Source: Stenopsyche tienmushanensis (Eukaryota > Arthropoda > Insecta > Trichoptera > Stenopsychidae). Taken from it: DNA of 64,000 nucleotides. The translations under genes and the position numbers were made by a program. Shown piece by piece: positions 34,367 to 46,849 of the stretch. Location: positions 806,001 through 870,000 of the forward strand of contig WACJ01000040.1 in assembly GCA_008973525.1 (NCBI GenBank). The letters run 5' to 3'. Under the pieces are notes generated by a model. The model had not been told where the DNA came from, did not search any database, and saw only the letters and a list, made by a program, of their open reading frames with translations. The stretch's first letter is position 1. Each line of letters opens with the position of its first letter.

Positions 34367-35299
34367 TCAGCATGTCGAATTAACAACATGCATGGAATCA
34401 ACACGTTCTTTGGCAATATTTTTTTATAAGCAATTTTTTTTTTATTATACATTATTTAAAAGATCTCGGCTATCACCGTAATAAAATGCTATGCTTGATT
34501 TTTTTAATTACAGTTTTATGATATGTAGCCATATTTTTTAAGGTAGTTATCTCATGATATTTTTAACAATATAGCATTTATTTAATGTAGCTCCAATACT
34601 TAAATTAATCCAGCTGATAAAATAAGTAGAAAAAAATGATATTGAAGTGGATATACGATGAAATCCTTATTGTATAAATACACACTGAATACGTACACAA
34701 GAAGTAGACTCAACAAATATAAGGATTTGCATTCTATCGCATAATAAACAAAGTGTATGAATGAATGTAGCGAATTAAAATGAGACATATGCAAAGAAAG
34801 CCAAATATAGCATGTTGGGTTAGTTCCTGGATCCTTGCTATAAATAATCGGATTCAAATACAGATTATGTTGCATTGGGGTAATTGAAAAGTAAACCATT
34901 TTTCTGATGATATCGGTTATTGTTGAGATAAATCATAGTTTAAGAAGCACTTCTATAATTATTTTATTGATGTTATTGATATCCAAGTCCGAAAGACCTT
35001 ACCAAGACCTTGCCTAAAAAGCGACTAAAGCGGCCAAAATTATTGATGATCTTTACGGAGATGCATTTGCACCAAACAAATATCAAAGCTAAATCCAAGC
35101 CAGAATCCAAAAGCCAGATCCATACTAAACCATCACAGAAACGCCATGAATTTCGTTACGGACCTATTTAAACGCTTATTGGTAAAGTGAACCAAACTGA
35201 TGTTTGGGCATCAAAAAATTAACAACGGATGAATAAATACGATTCTTCACTATCGACACTAAAATGGATAATGACACAACGTGCGTGATAACTAATCAA
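34367..35299. other. AT-rich spacer, no gene recognised
   Basis: A 99-codon minus frame at 34600-34899 is AT-driven and hydrophobic without recognisable motif; I do not call it a gene. Confidence 0.35.
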
Positions 35300-35878
35300 T
35301 GCGTAAAACATTGTGTAACGTTTGAGGCGGGGGCGCTCTCGGGGGCAGAGTCACTGGGCGGCTCCCCGCCTCCAAGTGCTCGTCGGGATGGCCGCGCTAC
35401 CACACGGGTCCGTTTTTCTATCGGGTTGTGATGCTGTTGGACAAATGGATGGGAATACGAAGGGCGTCGAATGGAAAGACTCTCTTCGCAAGATAAATAT
35501 TTATTCCGCACTACAGATAGAGAGAGAGAGGTCTGGCTGCAGGAGGGACGACCTCCCGCAGCCAAGGCCAACCGACGACTCTCCCGACTCCCGCTTCCTG
35601 CGCGTCACTACCCAACCGGTAACGATGCACGCGTAAGAAGCGATCGGTCGGTAAGCAGATGCAATGACTCCGCAGGGCCACAAGAGATGGCGCTGTTAAA
35701 ATAGCACATTGCTCCTGAAGAGAAATGGAAGATGTCGCTACTACGTGGGGATGATAAATCGCCTACGCTACACTTGCCATACGTGTAGAATGATTCCGCC
35801 AATGGTTTTTGTCCGATGACACGACACGAAACTCGCGCCCCCACCCCTGAGGATCGGGGGTTGCGAGATTAAATATTC
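35300..35878. other. GC-rich island of unknown role
   Basis: Composition changes sharply to GC-rich, with a GAGAGAGAGAG run (about 35520) and AGATGGCGCTG (about 35687). Several overlapping frames are open on both strands only because stops are rare. It directly precedes an R1-like LINE fragment, so it may be flanking or element sequence, or a promoter with a leader exon. No splice-consistent coding exon was found. Confidence 0.3.
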
Positions 35879-35879
35879 A

Positions 35880-36770
35880 AGATCCATTCGGTGTTTGGGG
35901 GTGGGAGTGATGACAAGCTCCGATTCATCACCCACACGGAGAAGGCGGTCAGCATCGCGGCGAATCTATCCAGGTTGATGCCCAGCATTGGGGGCCCGAA
36001 AACAAGCAGGAGGCGACTCTACAACGAGGTAGGGAACTTGATAATGTTGTACGGCGCACTGATATGGGCTGCTGCATACCGCACAGTGTCGGAAGACGCC
36101 CTCCTGGCACTGACTGCCATACCGCCAATGGACCTGTTCGCTTACGAGAGACAGGCAATACAGAAAGGTGAAGACAGGAAAAACGCTAAGCAAATGACCA
36201 TGGTGGCGTGGCAGTCCCGATGGGACAACTCCGATAAAGGTCAGTGGACGCACGAGATAATACCGAACCTGGGTAGACAGGAAGCACGGTCAACTGAGCT
36301 ACCACTTGACCCAGGTTCTCAACGGGTATGGCTGTTTTGGTAGCTACCTACACAAAATAGGCAAAAAGACCGGCCCGGAGTGTCACCACTGTGAAGCGGA
36401 GTACAACGATGCTACACACACGACATTTGTCTGTTCAGCATGGAGCACTGAAAGGGACATCCTAAAGGAAGAGCTGGGAATCAGCTCGCTCTCTCCTAGC
36501 AACATGGTACCTTCAATGCTAACGGATGCTAGGGCATGGAATGCATGGTGCAAATACACGACGTGCGCTATGCGGCCGAAGGAGGATGCTGAACGTACAA
36601 GACGACGAACAACAGCAGAAGAATGACATTTGAAAGAAACAAACGGAGAGCCCGTGAAGGACACATTGCTGCCACTCTTGTGCAATACTTAATTAGTAGC
36701 CCGGTAGTAGTCGAAGAGTAGGGGGGTTTAGTGGGTAAAAATTCCACACTACCACCAAAATACACCGTAG
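35880..36770 (+). pseudogene. R1-like non-LTR retrotransposon 3' end, rearranged
   Basis: It reads GSDDKLRFITHTEKAVSIAA, MPSIGGPKTSRRRLYNEVG, AAYRTVSEDALLALTAIPPM and WQSRWDNSDKGQWTHEIIPN. A frameshift follows, then TQVLNGYGCFGSYLHKIGK with the CHHCEAEYNDATHTTFVC zinc motif and a stop near 36626. Compared with the copies at 41.3 and 23.5 kb, about 28 residues between the LYGALIWA and AAYRTVSE motifs are missing in frame. The start is 5' truncated. A 3' tail with GGGGGGTTTAGTGGG follows, matching the 40.45-kb copy. Confidence 0.8.
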
Positions 36771-36925
36771 AAGTAGCATGGCGCATGCGCGTAACATGTC
36801 TATGATGTATGCAACGGAGATGGAGAGGGTACAAACAAATTTCCTTCTCCGTCCGACTGCCGCTTGGAGTTTCACTTTTCGTGACGTTCAAGCAAATTTC
36901 CCCTATCGCGACTATAAAAGTATCA
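36771..36925 (-). repeat. Interspersed repeat D, partial copy 3
   Basis: The reverse strand reads CTTGAACGTCACGAAAAGTG and AACTCCAAGCGGCAGTCGG, then a purine-rich stretch, matching the left part of the copy at 23655. The (GT)n and right half are absent. Confidence 0.5.
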
Positions 36926-39900
36926 CTTCAAAAATTGGAATTGATTGATGATTTCGTTTGAGTTTTGTGGTTTATAAGATAATTGCTTTTAATTTCAGCG
37001 CAATCATTAAATTTGAGATCAATTTCAAATGCCGATTACATTGGTCTTGTCATTTAAAAACGAAAATACCGCGTTGACCCTTACAAGTGCGCCGGTCAAA
37101 ATTATTAACCCTTACGTATCGTCGACCAAATGATTAAACACATTACAACGCTAGTGTGCCAATTCGATATCGTTGAATGCAGTTTTATTGTGTTTAGGCT
37201 AGCTAATGATGTAGTTATTAATTTTAATAAATCTTCTGAGACACGGTGTGTACAAAACGCAAAAGCATTTAGCGTCCTCGTCACTCAGGATGGCTTTGGG
37301 GCAATGACATTGTTCCATCATATGGAGCACTCTAATCGATTTGACACGAAACCAACCAGGAGACCAATCGCATAGAGCAATTTGTCAAAATTTTATTGCG
37401 ACGTATTACATAAATACAGACAGCTCGACATAACAAAATCAGACAACGCTTATCGCAAAAAAATCGCATGTTTGATATGAACGATCGTTTCTATTGCGCC
37501 GACTACCGTACGAAATTATCGATACTTTACGATCGCAAAGCGTTGTCGAGGTGTGTATGACGATGGCATTATTTTGCCAGCGTAGTTCTATGTAAATTGA
37601 TACGTGATACATTGTCCGATGTATAATTTACGTAATGTGATGATTCCTATCTTGCAGTGCTAATGGGAACGTCCAATTTTATGACTGTATGTAAAGTTTG
37701 ACATAATTTTGTACTAAATAGCGCGTAATCGATTCATCGCGGTCGAAATGTCAACAAGTGTAATTTTGAAGTGGAGAAAGCTTCAAATAATCGGATTAAA
37801 AATGTAACAAACAGTATTCGACGTAGTGATTGAGTATGATTATTTAGGTATCCAAAGAGGCGAAGCTAAAAGATCGTTGATAAGATCTGTCGTAGAAATC
37901 ATAAACACGTCTATGATATGTTTATCAACTGCGCACCGTATAGCTTTTGGATATTTTCAAAAACTTACCTGGAATTCTATAATTGGAAGATCTTGTAGAT
38001 CGAATGGAAGTTGGAATGTCTCGAAGCAAATAATTAGAACCGGAGAGCTTTCTACGTCTGACGTAATTAATATCAAGCCCCCGACATACGGGATGGTCCC
38101 CAACGGCCTCTTTCCTCCCTTATCGGGATATGGACACGCATATAATAACCGATAGCCTCGTAGTTATCTATCGCAGCGGTCTTCCATCTAAGGCATCTTT
38201 TCCCGCAGAAAATAAATATCTTGGCTAAACTACTTTCGGACATTTTGCGATCCGACAGCAAACGAACCCGCGCGAAGCTGTTCATCTTGGAGCATACTCG
38301 GAGATTCTACGTCTTGGGGGTCACTACCTCTACGTAATTATAATAACAAACCAATTAATGCATCATATATTGTTAATATTTTCATGGAAGTCTTTGGCAA
38401 CTCGATATTAAATAAATTAATCATCAAATTACGCGAATAATTTGTAATTTTTTAGAACTTTTCCCCACAGCTTTGTAAGCATTATATATTTGCGCTTTAT
38501 TTATATGTACATTGATCTCAACATTATTATGATAACTATCATGATAAAAGTCTTAAGGTTAAAACATTTAATTCATGCATATTCTAATTTGTAACTATTG
38601 ATCCAAATTGGAATGAACTTGGACATGTTTTGCTTTCGATACGTTCCATCAAATTATGCATATTTGTTCTGGTTCTCAGACATTGTTGTGCGTCAGCAAC
38701 ATTCATTTGCAAGAGCTAACTCTTCCTGATTAATTTATTACAGAGGAGGTCAACCTAAGCATACTTTTCACAGAATGCAGTAATTGACACTAAACTGTTG
38801 GTACTCCACGTCACCAACGAGCACTCATTGCAACCGCCAGCAAAATCTGTTTCGGTCAAGAACTATTGTTGGAGCACTTCTCCATCAAGCTTCATTACTT
38901 CATCAGCAGATCTGATCACTGCTCTGATTACGTTGCACGAGTGCTACGGATGTTTTCATTCGTCCTAGCTACCGGAGCTGAAATCTGCAGAACGCACTCC
39001 TATACATCTACGTGAAAATCAGCACGTAGATCGTGCTACGTGATCCAGATCGAGTGCTATAAATTAGCATTGGAGTGATATTTATTCCCAGCTTAATCGA
39101 GTGTTGGCTGAATTATTGTTTGTTTTATGGACAAAAGCACATTTTACTTTCAATTGCTTTTTGTTGGAACGTAAACTCAAGAGAAAGATGAAATTTCTAA
39201 TAAACAATCCGACAAAATTCCAACAATTCCATTTTACTGACACCCCTTAAATTTTAGCTCACACCCAATTTAATGGAGGAAATCGAATACGTTTGAAGCG
39301 GATATTATATTTCATATGCTTGACAAATTCAATTTAATTCCGCCATTCAATTGATCAAATCGTATATCATTCGCAAGTTTTTTTTCATAAATAAATCGAT
39401 TTTCAGCAGCTTCTTCTAAATAAATATCGTTTAGCGTATTTTTCTAATGATCATTTAAGATATTTACATAGCTCCTTTACAAATAAAGATGTTTGATGTT
39501 GATAGAATGTTTAAAGATTCGTCTGTGATTAAAAGATCTTCTTCGGGAGTGTTTTTTAAAGCGTGCTGCTCTGATAATGATAGAATTTAATAAGTCAACA
39601 ATAATTTGACTTATTTGAACCATAATTAAACATGTATTAATAATTTCAACAAGATTCAAGAAACTATTTCTGGCTGCCATCAATTACCATCTCGACAATT
39701 ATCACAGACGATCCGCTTCTCATCACAAGCTCCATCCGTCCCAGTAATTGATCATGTTGATTAATTGAAATCAATGCAAAGCAAGATTATTTACAACTTG
39801 ATTCTCTGCAAGTTCATTGAGTCAAAGACTAAGACCCTTAATTTATGTCCATCAAGGATAGATCAATTGTATCGGCCGTATGTGTCTTTGAGACAATTAT

Positions 39901-40020
39901 TTCAATGTAAAATGAAATTTAAAAACTGATTTTGATTGAATATTTCAAATAAGAGCCAATTAAAATAGTTATTTTTAGTTTAGTTCAAACACTTTTTTAT
40001 AATTTAGTTAACGAAAAACA
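36926..40020. other. Long unique spacer, no gene recognised
   Basis: The longest open frames (37826-38155 plus, 39477-39683 minus) have no motif, no splice-consistent neighbours and no biased codon pattern. No repeat ends are shared with the rest of the window. Confidence 0.4.
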
Positions 40021-40410
40021 TGGTACAGGGTTTGTGTCATCGAACAGTAACCATTGGCACACACCCGTCATTAACAGTTGCTCAGCCTATAGTACACATG
40101 TCTCACCCGTCGGGTCGGTGTTAGACTCCACGATCCCCACCCATAAAACCCCAGGGGGGAGCCAACCCTACGCCCATGGACAACGGTTGAACCCTTGGGG
40201 TAATGATGTTAAGTAGAGGTGCGCGAAAGCAGCCTCATCGGTTTGCTCATAAAACGCAGCTGGGGTAGCCCAGTTAACATGAGTTGGGTATCAGGTCACC
40301 CTGTGCTGTGTACCCGTTAATAATACAACACAAATATCAACAGCCTAGTGCATACATGGGGAGAACTACTTTGGGCTGCTCGAACGGCGACTCGTCTCTG
40401 TGGCTAGGTA
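40021..40410. other. GC-richer block abutting a LINE tail
   Basis: Sequence around CACCCGTCGGGTCGGTGTTAG and GGTAGCCCAGTTAACATG is richer in G and C than its surroundings, and looks like untranslated sequence of another retroelement. No open frame or ends allow a firm call. Confidence 0.3.
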
Positions 40411-41400
40411 CTTTTTTTTGCGAAGGAGGTATCTTAAAATTTTGGTGGTGGTGTGGGATTTTTACCCACTAAACCCCCCTCCTCTTCGGCTGCTATCGGA
40501 CTCCTAATTAAGTATTGCACAAGAGTGGCAGCGATGTGTCCCTCACGGGCTCTCCATTTGTCTCTTTTCGAATGTCATTCTTCTGCTGTTGTTCGTCATC
40601 TTGTGCGTTCAGCATCCTCCTTCCGCCGCATAGCACACGTCGTGTATTTGCACCACGCATTCCATGCCCTAGCATCCGATAACACTGAAGGTACCATGTT
40701 GCTAGGGGAGAGCGAGCTGATTCCCAGCTTCTCCCGTAGGATGTCCCTTTCAGTGCTCTATGCTGGGCAGACAAATGTCGTATGTGCAGCATCGTCGTAC
40801 TCCGCTCCGAAATGGTGGCACTCCGGGCCGGTTGCTTTGCCTATTTTGTATAGATAGCTACCAAAACAACCGTGGCTAGGTAGGCCCAGCTTCGCTCCGC
40901 ACTGGTGACATTTCGGACCGGCCTCTTTTTGAATCCTGTGCAGGTAGCTACCAAAGCAGCCGTGCCCAGTGAGTGCCTGGGTAAGGTGGTAGCACAGCTG
41001 ACCGTGTTCCCTAGCTGTCCAGGGCCTTAGGTCAGGAATGAGCCGATGGGTCCATCGACCTTTGGCGGAGCTGTCCCATCGGGACTGCCATTCCACCATG
41101 GTGGACTGCCTAGCTCTTTGCCTGGTTTCCCCGGTGCGTATAGCTTTCCTTTCTTTTGCGAGCAGGTCGATTGGCGGAATGGCAGTCAGTGCCAGAACTG
41201 CGTTTTCTGACACTGTGCGATATGCTGCTGCGACTCTGATCGCGCTTCTCCTCTGTACTCTAACCAGATTGAGCCTAGCCCTTTCGAAGTGTAGTGCCTC
41301 GGCCCATATCGGAGCTCCGTACAATGCACCACCTCGTTATATAGTCTTCGACGGTTTGTCTTAGGGCCACCGATGTTAGGCATCAACCTAGCTAGACCTA
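40411..41400 (-). pseudogene. R1-like non-LTR retrotransposon 3' end with internal duplication
   Basis: The minus strand reads LARLMPNIGGPKTNRRRLYN, a frameshift, then YGAPIWAEALHFERARLNLV, AAYRTVSENAVLALTAIPPI and TQALTGHGCFGSYLHRIQKE. The C-terminal zinc segment occurs twice in tandem: first CHQCGAKL, then a second copy starting again at HGCFGSYLYKIGK with CHHFGAEYDDAAHTTFVC. In the second, one zinc Cys is replaced by Phe. A frameshift follows near 40780. The 3' untranslated tail ends in an A run (minus strand, about 40410-40418). It is 5' truncated near 41400. Confidence 0.8.
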
Positions 41401-43479
41401 GGTACTACAATTGACCGAACTGATACGAGTACCGTGGGAAAGGGGTAGTCCTTGCAGTCCGTCATCTGCTGCAGCCCCCTTCAAACTGAGCTTGGACTCG
41501 TAGTGGCAGTGACCCCGTGGTAGTATTCCATTGAATTTAGAATAACATTTCCTCCTCCAACGCACCTTCGGGTGCATGATGTCTGAAGCTAGTTTTCCTG
41601 CGGAAACTTCATTTTTAAATTCTTACATTTCCACGGATGCACAAATGTAGATAAAATTTTATGCAGTTACATTTAACGCTTTATTTTGTCGCAAAATCTA
41701 TGTTTCTGAACCTAACTATGAAGCTGAATATGTGATTCAAATGTCGATTCAATTAAAGTGACCTGAATTATACAAGTTGCAATAGATAACGCCACCGTCG
41801 CCACGCAATATTGTCGCCACGTTGATGCATTTTTAATCTACTATGAATGGCAGGCTTCGATTGCATTATTTTGTTATTGATTATCCGATGTTTAAGCACA
41901 ATTTAAGATTTCATATCGCCGAATGGATCTCAAGAATTAATCACAGTAGCCCAAGAGCAAATCATTTACGAGCGACCTTCACACGCCAAAGACGAGTGCT
42001 GCCACTAATTATATCATTGACAACATGCATTTTTTACAACCATTTTAAGGATCAAATGTCAGCGTGGGCCGAGTCAAGCGTTGGGACACCGAGTACCAGC
42101 CAGAATTGATTGGTTCATTTGGTCGCTCGTTACAAGAGTCGCAACATATTTTCGCCAATTGGTGAATTGCAAAATGATTCATTGGGGCCTAAGTAAATAG
42201 AACAGAGGTACGTGACGAACAACATGTGCGACGAATATGGAAACTCCGAAGCTGGGGGGCGACAGATGGAAAATCCCCATGGGGGTCAAAACAAGGCAGG
42301 ACGATGCTTTGCAGACGTTTTGAGGATATAATTATTCTGATAAATATGATTCGTTTGGATAAAAAATGTCTTGACCCAAATCGGATGGAATCAAGTTGAA
42401 AGCTCAACATAAAGACGTGAATCGGAAAGGCATTCATTCGTCGCTGAATCTCAAAGTCCAACTAACCGAATTATCGGATTTTCTTATGGCGTATTTAAAG
42501 CCGCAAAATTCCATCCCATTTCATCAAAACTCGCATCTCAATGAGATTTAATCGGATAACGCTCCAAAAGCAACCCCGCAGGGAAATTTCGTAGAACAAA
42601 ATCGTGTTAAAATTTTACAGACAATCCATCACGTTTGGACAGCGCGGCCACATAGGGCCAGAATCTCTTTTTAATTCAAACGAAATTTATTGTCTTCATT
42701 TTTTCCATTCAGACAAATAGAGAAGGGTTGCTGGTTATCTGGGGAATCTAAATAAACGTTTACAGACTGCAATAAATGCCATTTTAGATCACCACGATAT
42801 CGTATTTCACTCTTTATTGCTAGACATAAAGCCGGTGAGTTATGATATCACCATATTCGGACAATAGAAAGTCCTGAGAGTTCCTCGGAACCGCGGAGAA
42901 GACAATCGTTAAATCTATTGTTTAACAAAAATTACGTTATAAAATTCCCGGCAGAGAATTTTACGTTATTTGTGATTTGTTTCGACTCTCCAGAAAATAT
43001 TCGGAATTGTTTATCAGTTTTATTTCGGGGCCATAAAAATGCCAATTGTCGCGGGCTTCATAAAAATGCACGACAGTGTTTGTCAACAGTTTTATTAAAA
43101 ATCGATTACGAAAATTCGGTCAATGAAAACTTGACCATCACTATATCATCAATAATTAGCGGGTTTTCGACGAAAGTTTTATCACTTCAATTTACAAGAC
43201 AATTTTATAAATGCACATACATTTCGGAAATCATTACTTAAGCCAAATAATTTTATTTAATTAAATTCAAAAGTTAAATCATAATATAAAATAATTTACT
43301 AATATCGTTATGATGTCAGTTAAAAGATAATGTATTATTTTCGTTGTCAACACAGAGGTTCAGGTCATTGGATCTTATACATTAAACTCTTCTTAAACAT
43401 ACATTATCCCGCGTATAATGTATGTTTTAAAATAATATACAAATATAGTCTCAAGAGTACTCGACCTAACGTATAGATG
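41401..43479. other. Unique spacer, no gene recognised
   Basis: The first 200 bases are GC-richer and may belong to the flanking element. The rest is unique, with short motif-free frames. Confidence 0.35.
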
Positions 43480-43774
43480 CCGGTTAATACCACAAAAAGC
43501 CCAAAAAAGAGGATGGAGTGGCCATAAGGTTTGTAAGTTCAATCGGTCCGCTTTTCGGACCGTTGCTATGACGAATGAGCGCCTCGCGATCGGATCCCAT
43601 ACCTGAACATGTCTACACAACGATTAAAAATTCTCACTATGAAACGAAGTTGTCCGAAGAAGACTGATCGGGCAGGTTGTTTAAATTTTACAAAACCAAG
43701 AAAAGAGTAATCAGACAACTCAGTATATACTATAAAAATAGACAGAGTCAATCAGTATTGGGTCATGTAAAGTA
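43480..43774 (-). repeat. LINE-derived repeat, left part, interrupted by mariner
   Basis: The minus strand reads TCSGMGSDREALIRHSNGPK, SGPIELTNLMATPSS and FLGFLWY, the decayed C-terminal tail seen at 3086. Upstream it shares GAAGACTGATCGGGCAGG with 22205-22500. It is cut at TA 43773-43774 by a deleted mariner. Confidence 0.6.
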
Positions 43775-44178
43775 TTAGGGTGTCCCATAAGTTTCTTTCG
43801 TTTTAATTAGGCCAGGTTTAGCTACAGTTAAAGCTTCTGTACCCTTGGTCCGAGACCGTTTACGTTCGATATTCTCATAGAGTATCCAACTTTCATATCC
43901 AGTGACAAGTCTCTTCCGAAAAGGTTGGCTATTATGTCGTTAGAGAAGAAGATCGCATGTTGAAATACGCTGAAGTTTATTTGAGTCAGTCAGTTCATGA
44001 GGAAGCCACAGATCTGAACGATTAATGTAGCCCAATTTTGTCAGATGATTATGGACGGATGTTCGTGGAATTTCTAACTTATTAGCTATTTCGCGAACAG
44101 TATATCGCGGGTTTTCTTCAACCATGGCTATGAATAGATCTGTGTTCATTTGCGAAAGAAACTTATGGGACAACCTAA
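43775..44178 (-). mobile_element. Deleted mariner, 404 bp
   Basis: Ends TTAGGGTGTCCCATAAG and CTTATGGGACAACCTAA are flanked by TA on both sides (43773-43774, 44179-44180). The minus frame reads NTDLFIAMVEENPRYTVREI and WLPHELTDS. It shares the fused inverted-repeat/second-helix-turn-helix junction with 28517-29100 and 58654. It has a larger deletion, retaining nothing of the C-terminal half. The empty site is visible at 22.50 kb. Confidence 0.88.
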
Positions 44179-44310
44179 TATAATGGTTGAGTAAAATAAC
44201 CATGTGCAAATCTCGACCGGGTCGGTATTCGGCGTTTTGCGCTCCAAGCCCATTTGTGCCCGTGGCGGGCGCCTGCTTTGCCACGCACTTGTTACGACCC
44301 TGCCTTTTAC
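44179..44310 (+). repeat. Right part of the mariner-interrupted repeat
   Basis: AAATCTCGACCGGGTCGGTA and GCCCGTGGCGGGCGCCTGC match 22510-22604. It contains about 20 extra bases (around CAAGCCCATTTG) absent from the other copy. Confidence 0.6.
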
Positions 44311-44399
44311 ATTTACTGCCCAGATGATGGTAATGTTAACAAGGCGATAAAATGGATTGATGGGTTCCACACGTTATTTTTGAAATTTTTTCCAGCGTT

Positions 44400-44625
44400 A
44401 CATCGCGCCGCCTCTGCTGTGTGTGTATCTATACGTAGCATAAAGCAACCGCTACACCAGTGATAAGCCTATTTTATTATATATTACACAAACACAACAT
44501 AATCTTTCAGTTAATAATTTCCGTTAAAAGTTGGAAAAAAGAAAGCATAAAATCAACTTTTCCCAGGGGCTAGAAATTTCCATTTCTTCAGCGCGAGAGT
44601 CGCACGCCTTTTTACCTAATGTGAC
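44400..44625 (+). repeat. Interspersed repeat D, copy 4
   Basis: TGTGTGTGTATCTATACG, TAGCATAAAGCAACCGC and ATTATATATTACACAAACAC, then GAGAGTCGCACGC, match the copy at 23655. The left AGGCGTGG part is missing. Confidence 0.6.
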
Positions 44626-46264
44626 GCTTCCTCGACTTGCAAACAAATCGAAGATGTCGAAAACATTCGGAATAATTGAGATTCACTGGACCGGCGCGTG
44701 TGACATCGCGTTCAAACGTCTTTAAAGAAATCGAAACGCGTAAAAAACAGAAGACCAGGTAACCAACATCCATCCGCGCGCACAAAAAAGGTGTGACAAA
44801 TATTCTTTACGAGGGCAAACCGAATGTCTTCAGTGTTGATGCAGGCGCCAAAATTGTCCCGTTATAAATAAAGGCAGGCGGGCGTTTCAGTGATTGAGGA
44901 CTGCGCCCGTTCTCAGGCCCGCGGTCAGGGGCTTAATTGCCCGCGCCCCTGTAACGACCGGTGATTTAGGACTGCCAACAAAACGAAAACAGCCCATAAT
45001 GTCTCGAAAAAATGTCACATCGCCATACCATCCGTCGACCCTATCCTCATCCATCCATTGTTGCGGGGAAGACGTCCAGCACGGACAAATGCGACCGCAT
45101 GGTGCGATGAACGTGCCACAAATTGTCCGAGTCACGCCTATTATCATATTAAAAGCTGTATCGGCACTTCTTTGATTAATTATCGTTGCGACGTTTTACG
45201 AGGAGGCCGGCGTCGAAAATAAAACTCGCTTGAAACTTGATCGCAGGCCCTCATAATGCTTCCCCTTTTTAAAATCGAGTTTGTATGGCAAAAAGGAATC
45301 TCAAACGCGCACCGAATGGGGAAAGAGCTCGAGTTTCCGTCTTGGTTTACATGGAATATGATAAAATTCCTTCGAGAAAAATGCTGAAGTCCAATTTGGC
45401 CTTCATGCTCATCAGAAACCATCATTACAGCTTCCGAGCCAATAAACAAACATGAAAGACGCAAATAAAATATGGTCAACTTAATTAAATTGGCGCAATG
45501 GAATTTCTTGACGAGATACAAAAGAGAAAGCAGTGAACTTTATTATATAATTACTTGAATCCTACAGCTAATTAGCACAAAATCTAAAGATGATATTATA
45601 TAGTATTTTATTAAAAAAAAACATATGGATAAACTTTTCATGCGGTGGTTTTCCCATTTATAATAATATATTTCATACAAATTCAAAAAAACTACTGCAG
45701 CTTATAAAAATAATGTTCTAAATAAGAATTTTTAGAACAAAATGGATTTCTTTCGGGATAACCTAATATTTGTATTTGTACGTAGACTTGCATGTTCATA
45801 ATTTACACGAGGATAATTAGTTGAAAAACTGTTTAGGCAGTGTTGAAAATGAAGTCATCTTCAGGCGCATCAGATCAAAAGTGGCTAGACAATATCGTTG
45901 ATAGAATTTGGCAAAAAAAGAAGCGAAAAAAAATGAAATCACCGCATAAAATAATTTTACAGTGACAAGGAGGAGCGTGACTTTGGACAGACACGCAAAC
46001 ATTTGGGCTCCAATTACATCCAAATAAAAAATAATATACTATACGATTGTAGATAAATGGATAATTATAGGAAATATATTCATATATAAACTACAAAGAA
46101 TGTTAAAACACTGAGGAAAAAAATTTGAACGTTCGAAGACTTCATTTTTTGCAGCAGATATTAAAAAAAACGTAACCGTTCCAGGTTAATTATATTTGCA
46201 TAATCTTTTATCACCGAAATACCCTATTCAGTTGGAAATAAATGGATCAATCATAAACAATAAT
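44626..46264. other. Unique spacer, no gene recognised
   Basis: The first 900 bases are less AT-rich and free of repeats; the rest is AT-rich. No supported coding region or RNA gene. Confidence 0.35.
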
Positions 46265-46700
46265 GTTGCCTTCAAACCGGTTTTCGGTTTTTAGTCTGCG
46301 AACTAAGCCGGTTTCTACCGGTTTTCGGTTTTAAAAAATACATAATGATATATAAAATTAGTATTATTTGAATTTGATTCAATGTTAAAAGCTCTACACA
46401 GACTTTAAAACTTTTAAACTATCAGAACAATCAACAATCATAACAAAAAATGTAGTTATTATTGCAAAAAGTTATTATTTATAGGCGTCGTTTGGAGAAG
46501 TTATTGAAGCAAAAAAATGAAATATTAATTCTAATTTATTCTGCTTCAATTAGGAAATACATTTTCTGAAAAATACATCAACTGAACTGTTTTTTAATGA
46601 CGATCTTATTTTTGTGATAATATTTTCCGATAATGAAAACACCCTTTCGCTGATTATTGAAGAAGGATGAATGCATTTTAACACTTTGAACTCTTTTTTT
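46265..46700 (-). pseudogene. hAT transposase C-terminal remnant
   Basis: The minus frame ending at TAA 46550-46552 reads KCIHPSSIISERVFSLSENI, then ITKIRSSLKNSSVDVFF. This is the hAT dimerisation domain (S.ERVFS...I...R..L....V). Downstream of the stop, near 46275-46335, the unit CCGGTTTTCGGTTTT occurs twice and may be an element end. The N-terminal and catalytic parts are missing. Confidence 0.7.
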
Positions 46701-46849
46701 AAGTGTTTTAGCAACTCCTAATTATTTCGGTGATTTTGTCAATACATGGTTAAATTTTTGATAAAAATATGAAAAAAAAAGTTTATAACAAGGAAAATAA
46801 AAATGGTTTACAAAATTATTACTATTTATTGTGTATGTATGTACAAATT

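Noticed and set aside
35296..35571. Open minus frame in the GC-rich island as a host protein
   Set aside because: It lacks a proper ATG and splice-consistent ends, and several frames are open on both strands because of GC-rich composition.
37826..38155. A 109-codon plus-strand frame
   Set aside because: No motif, no family resemblance and no neighbouring exon signals.
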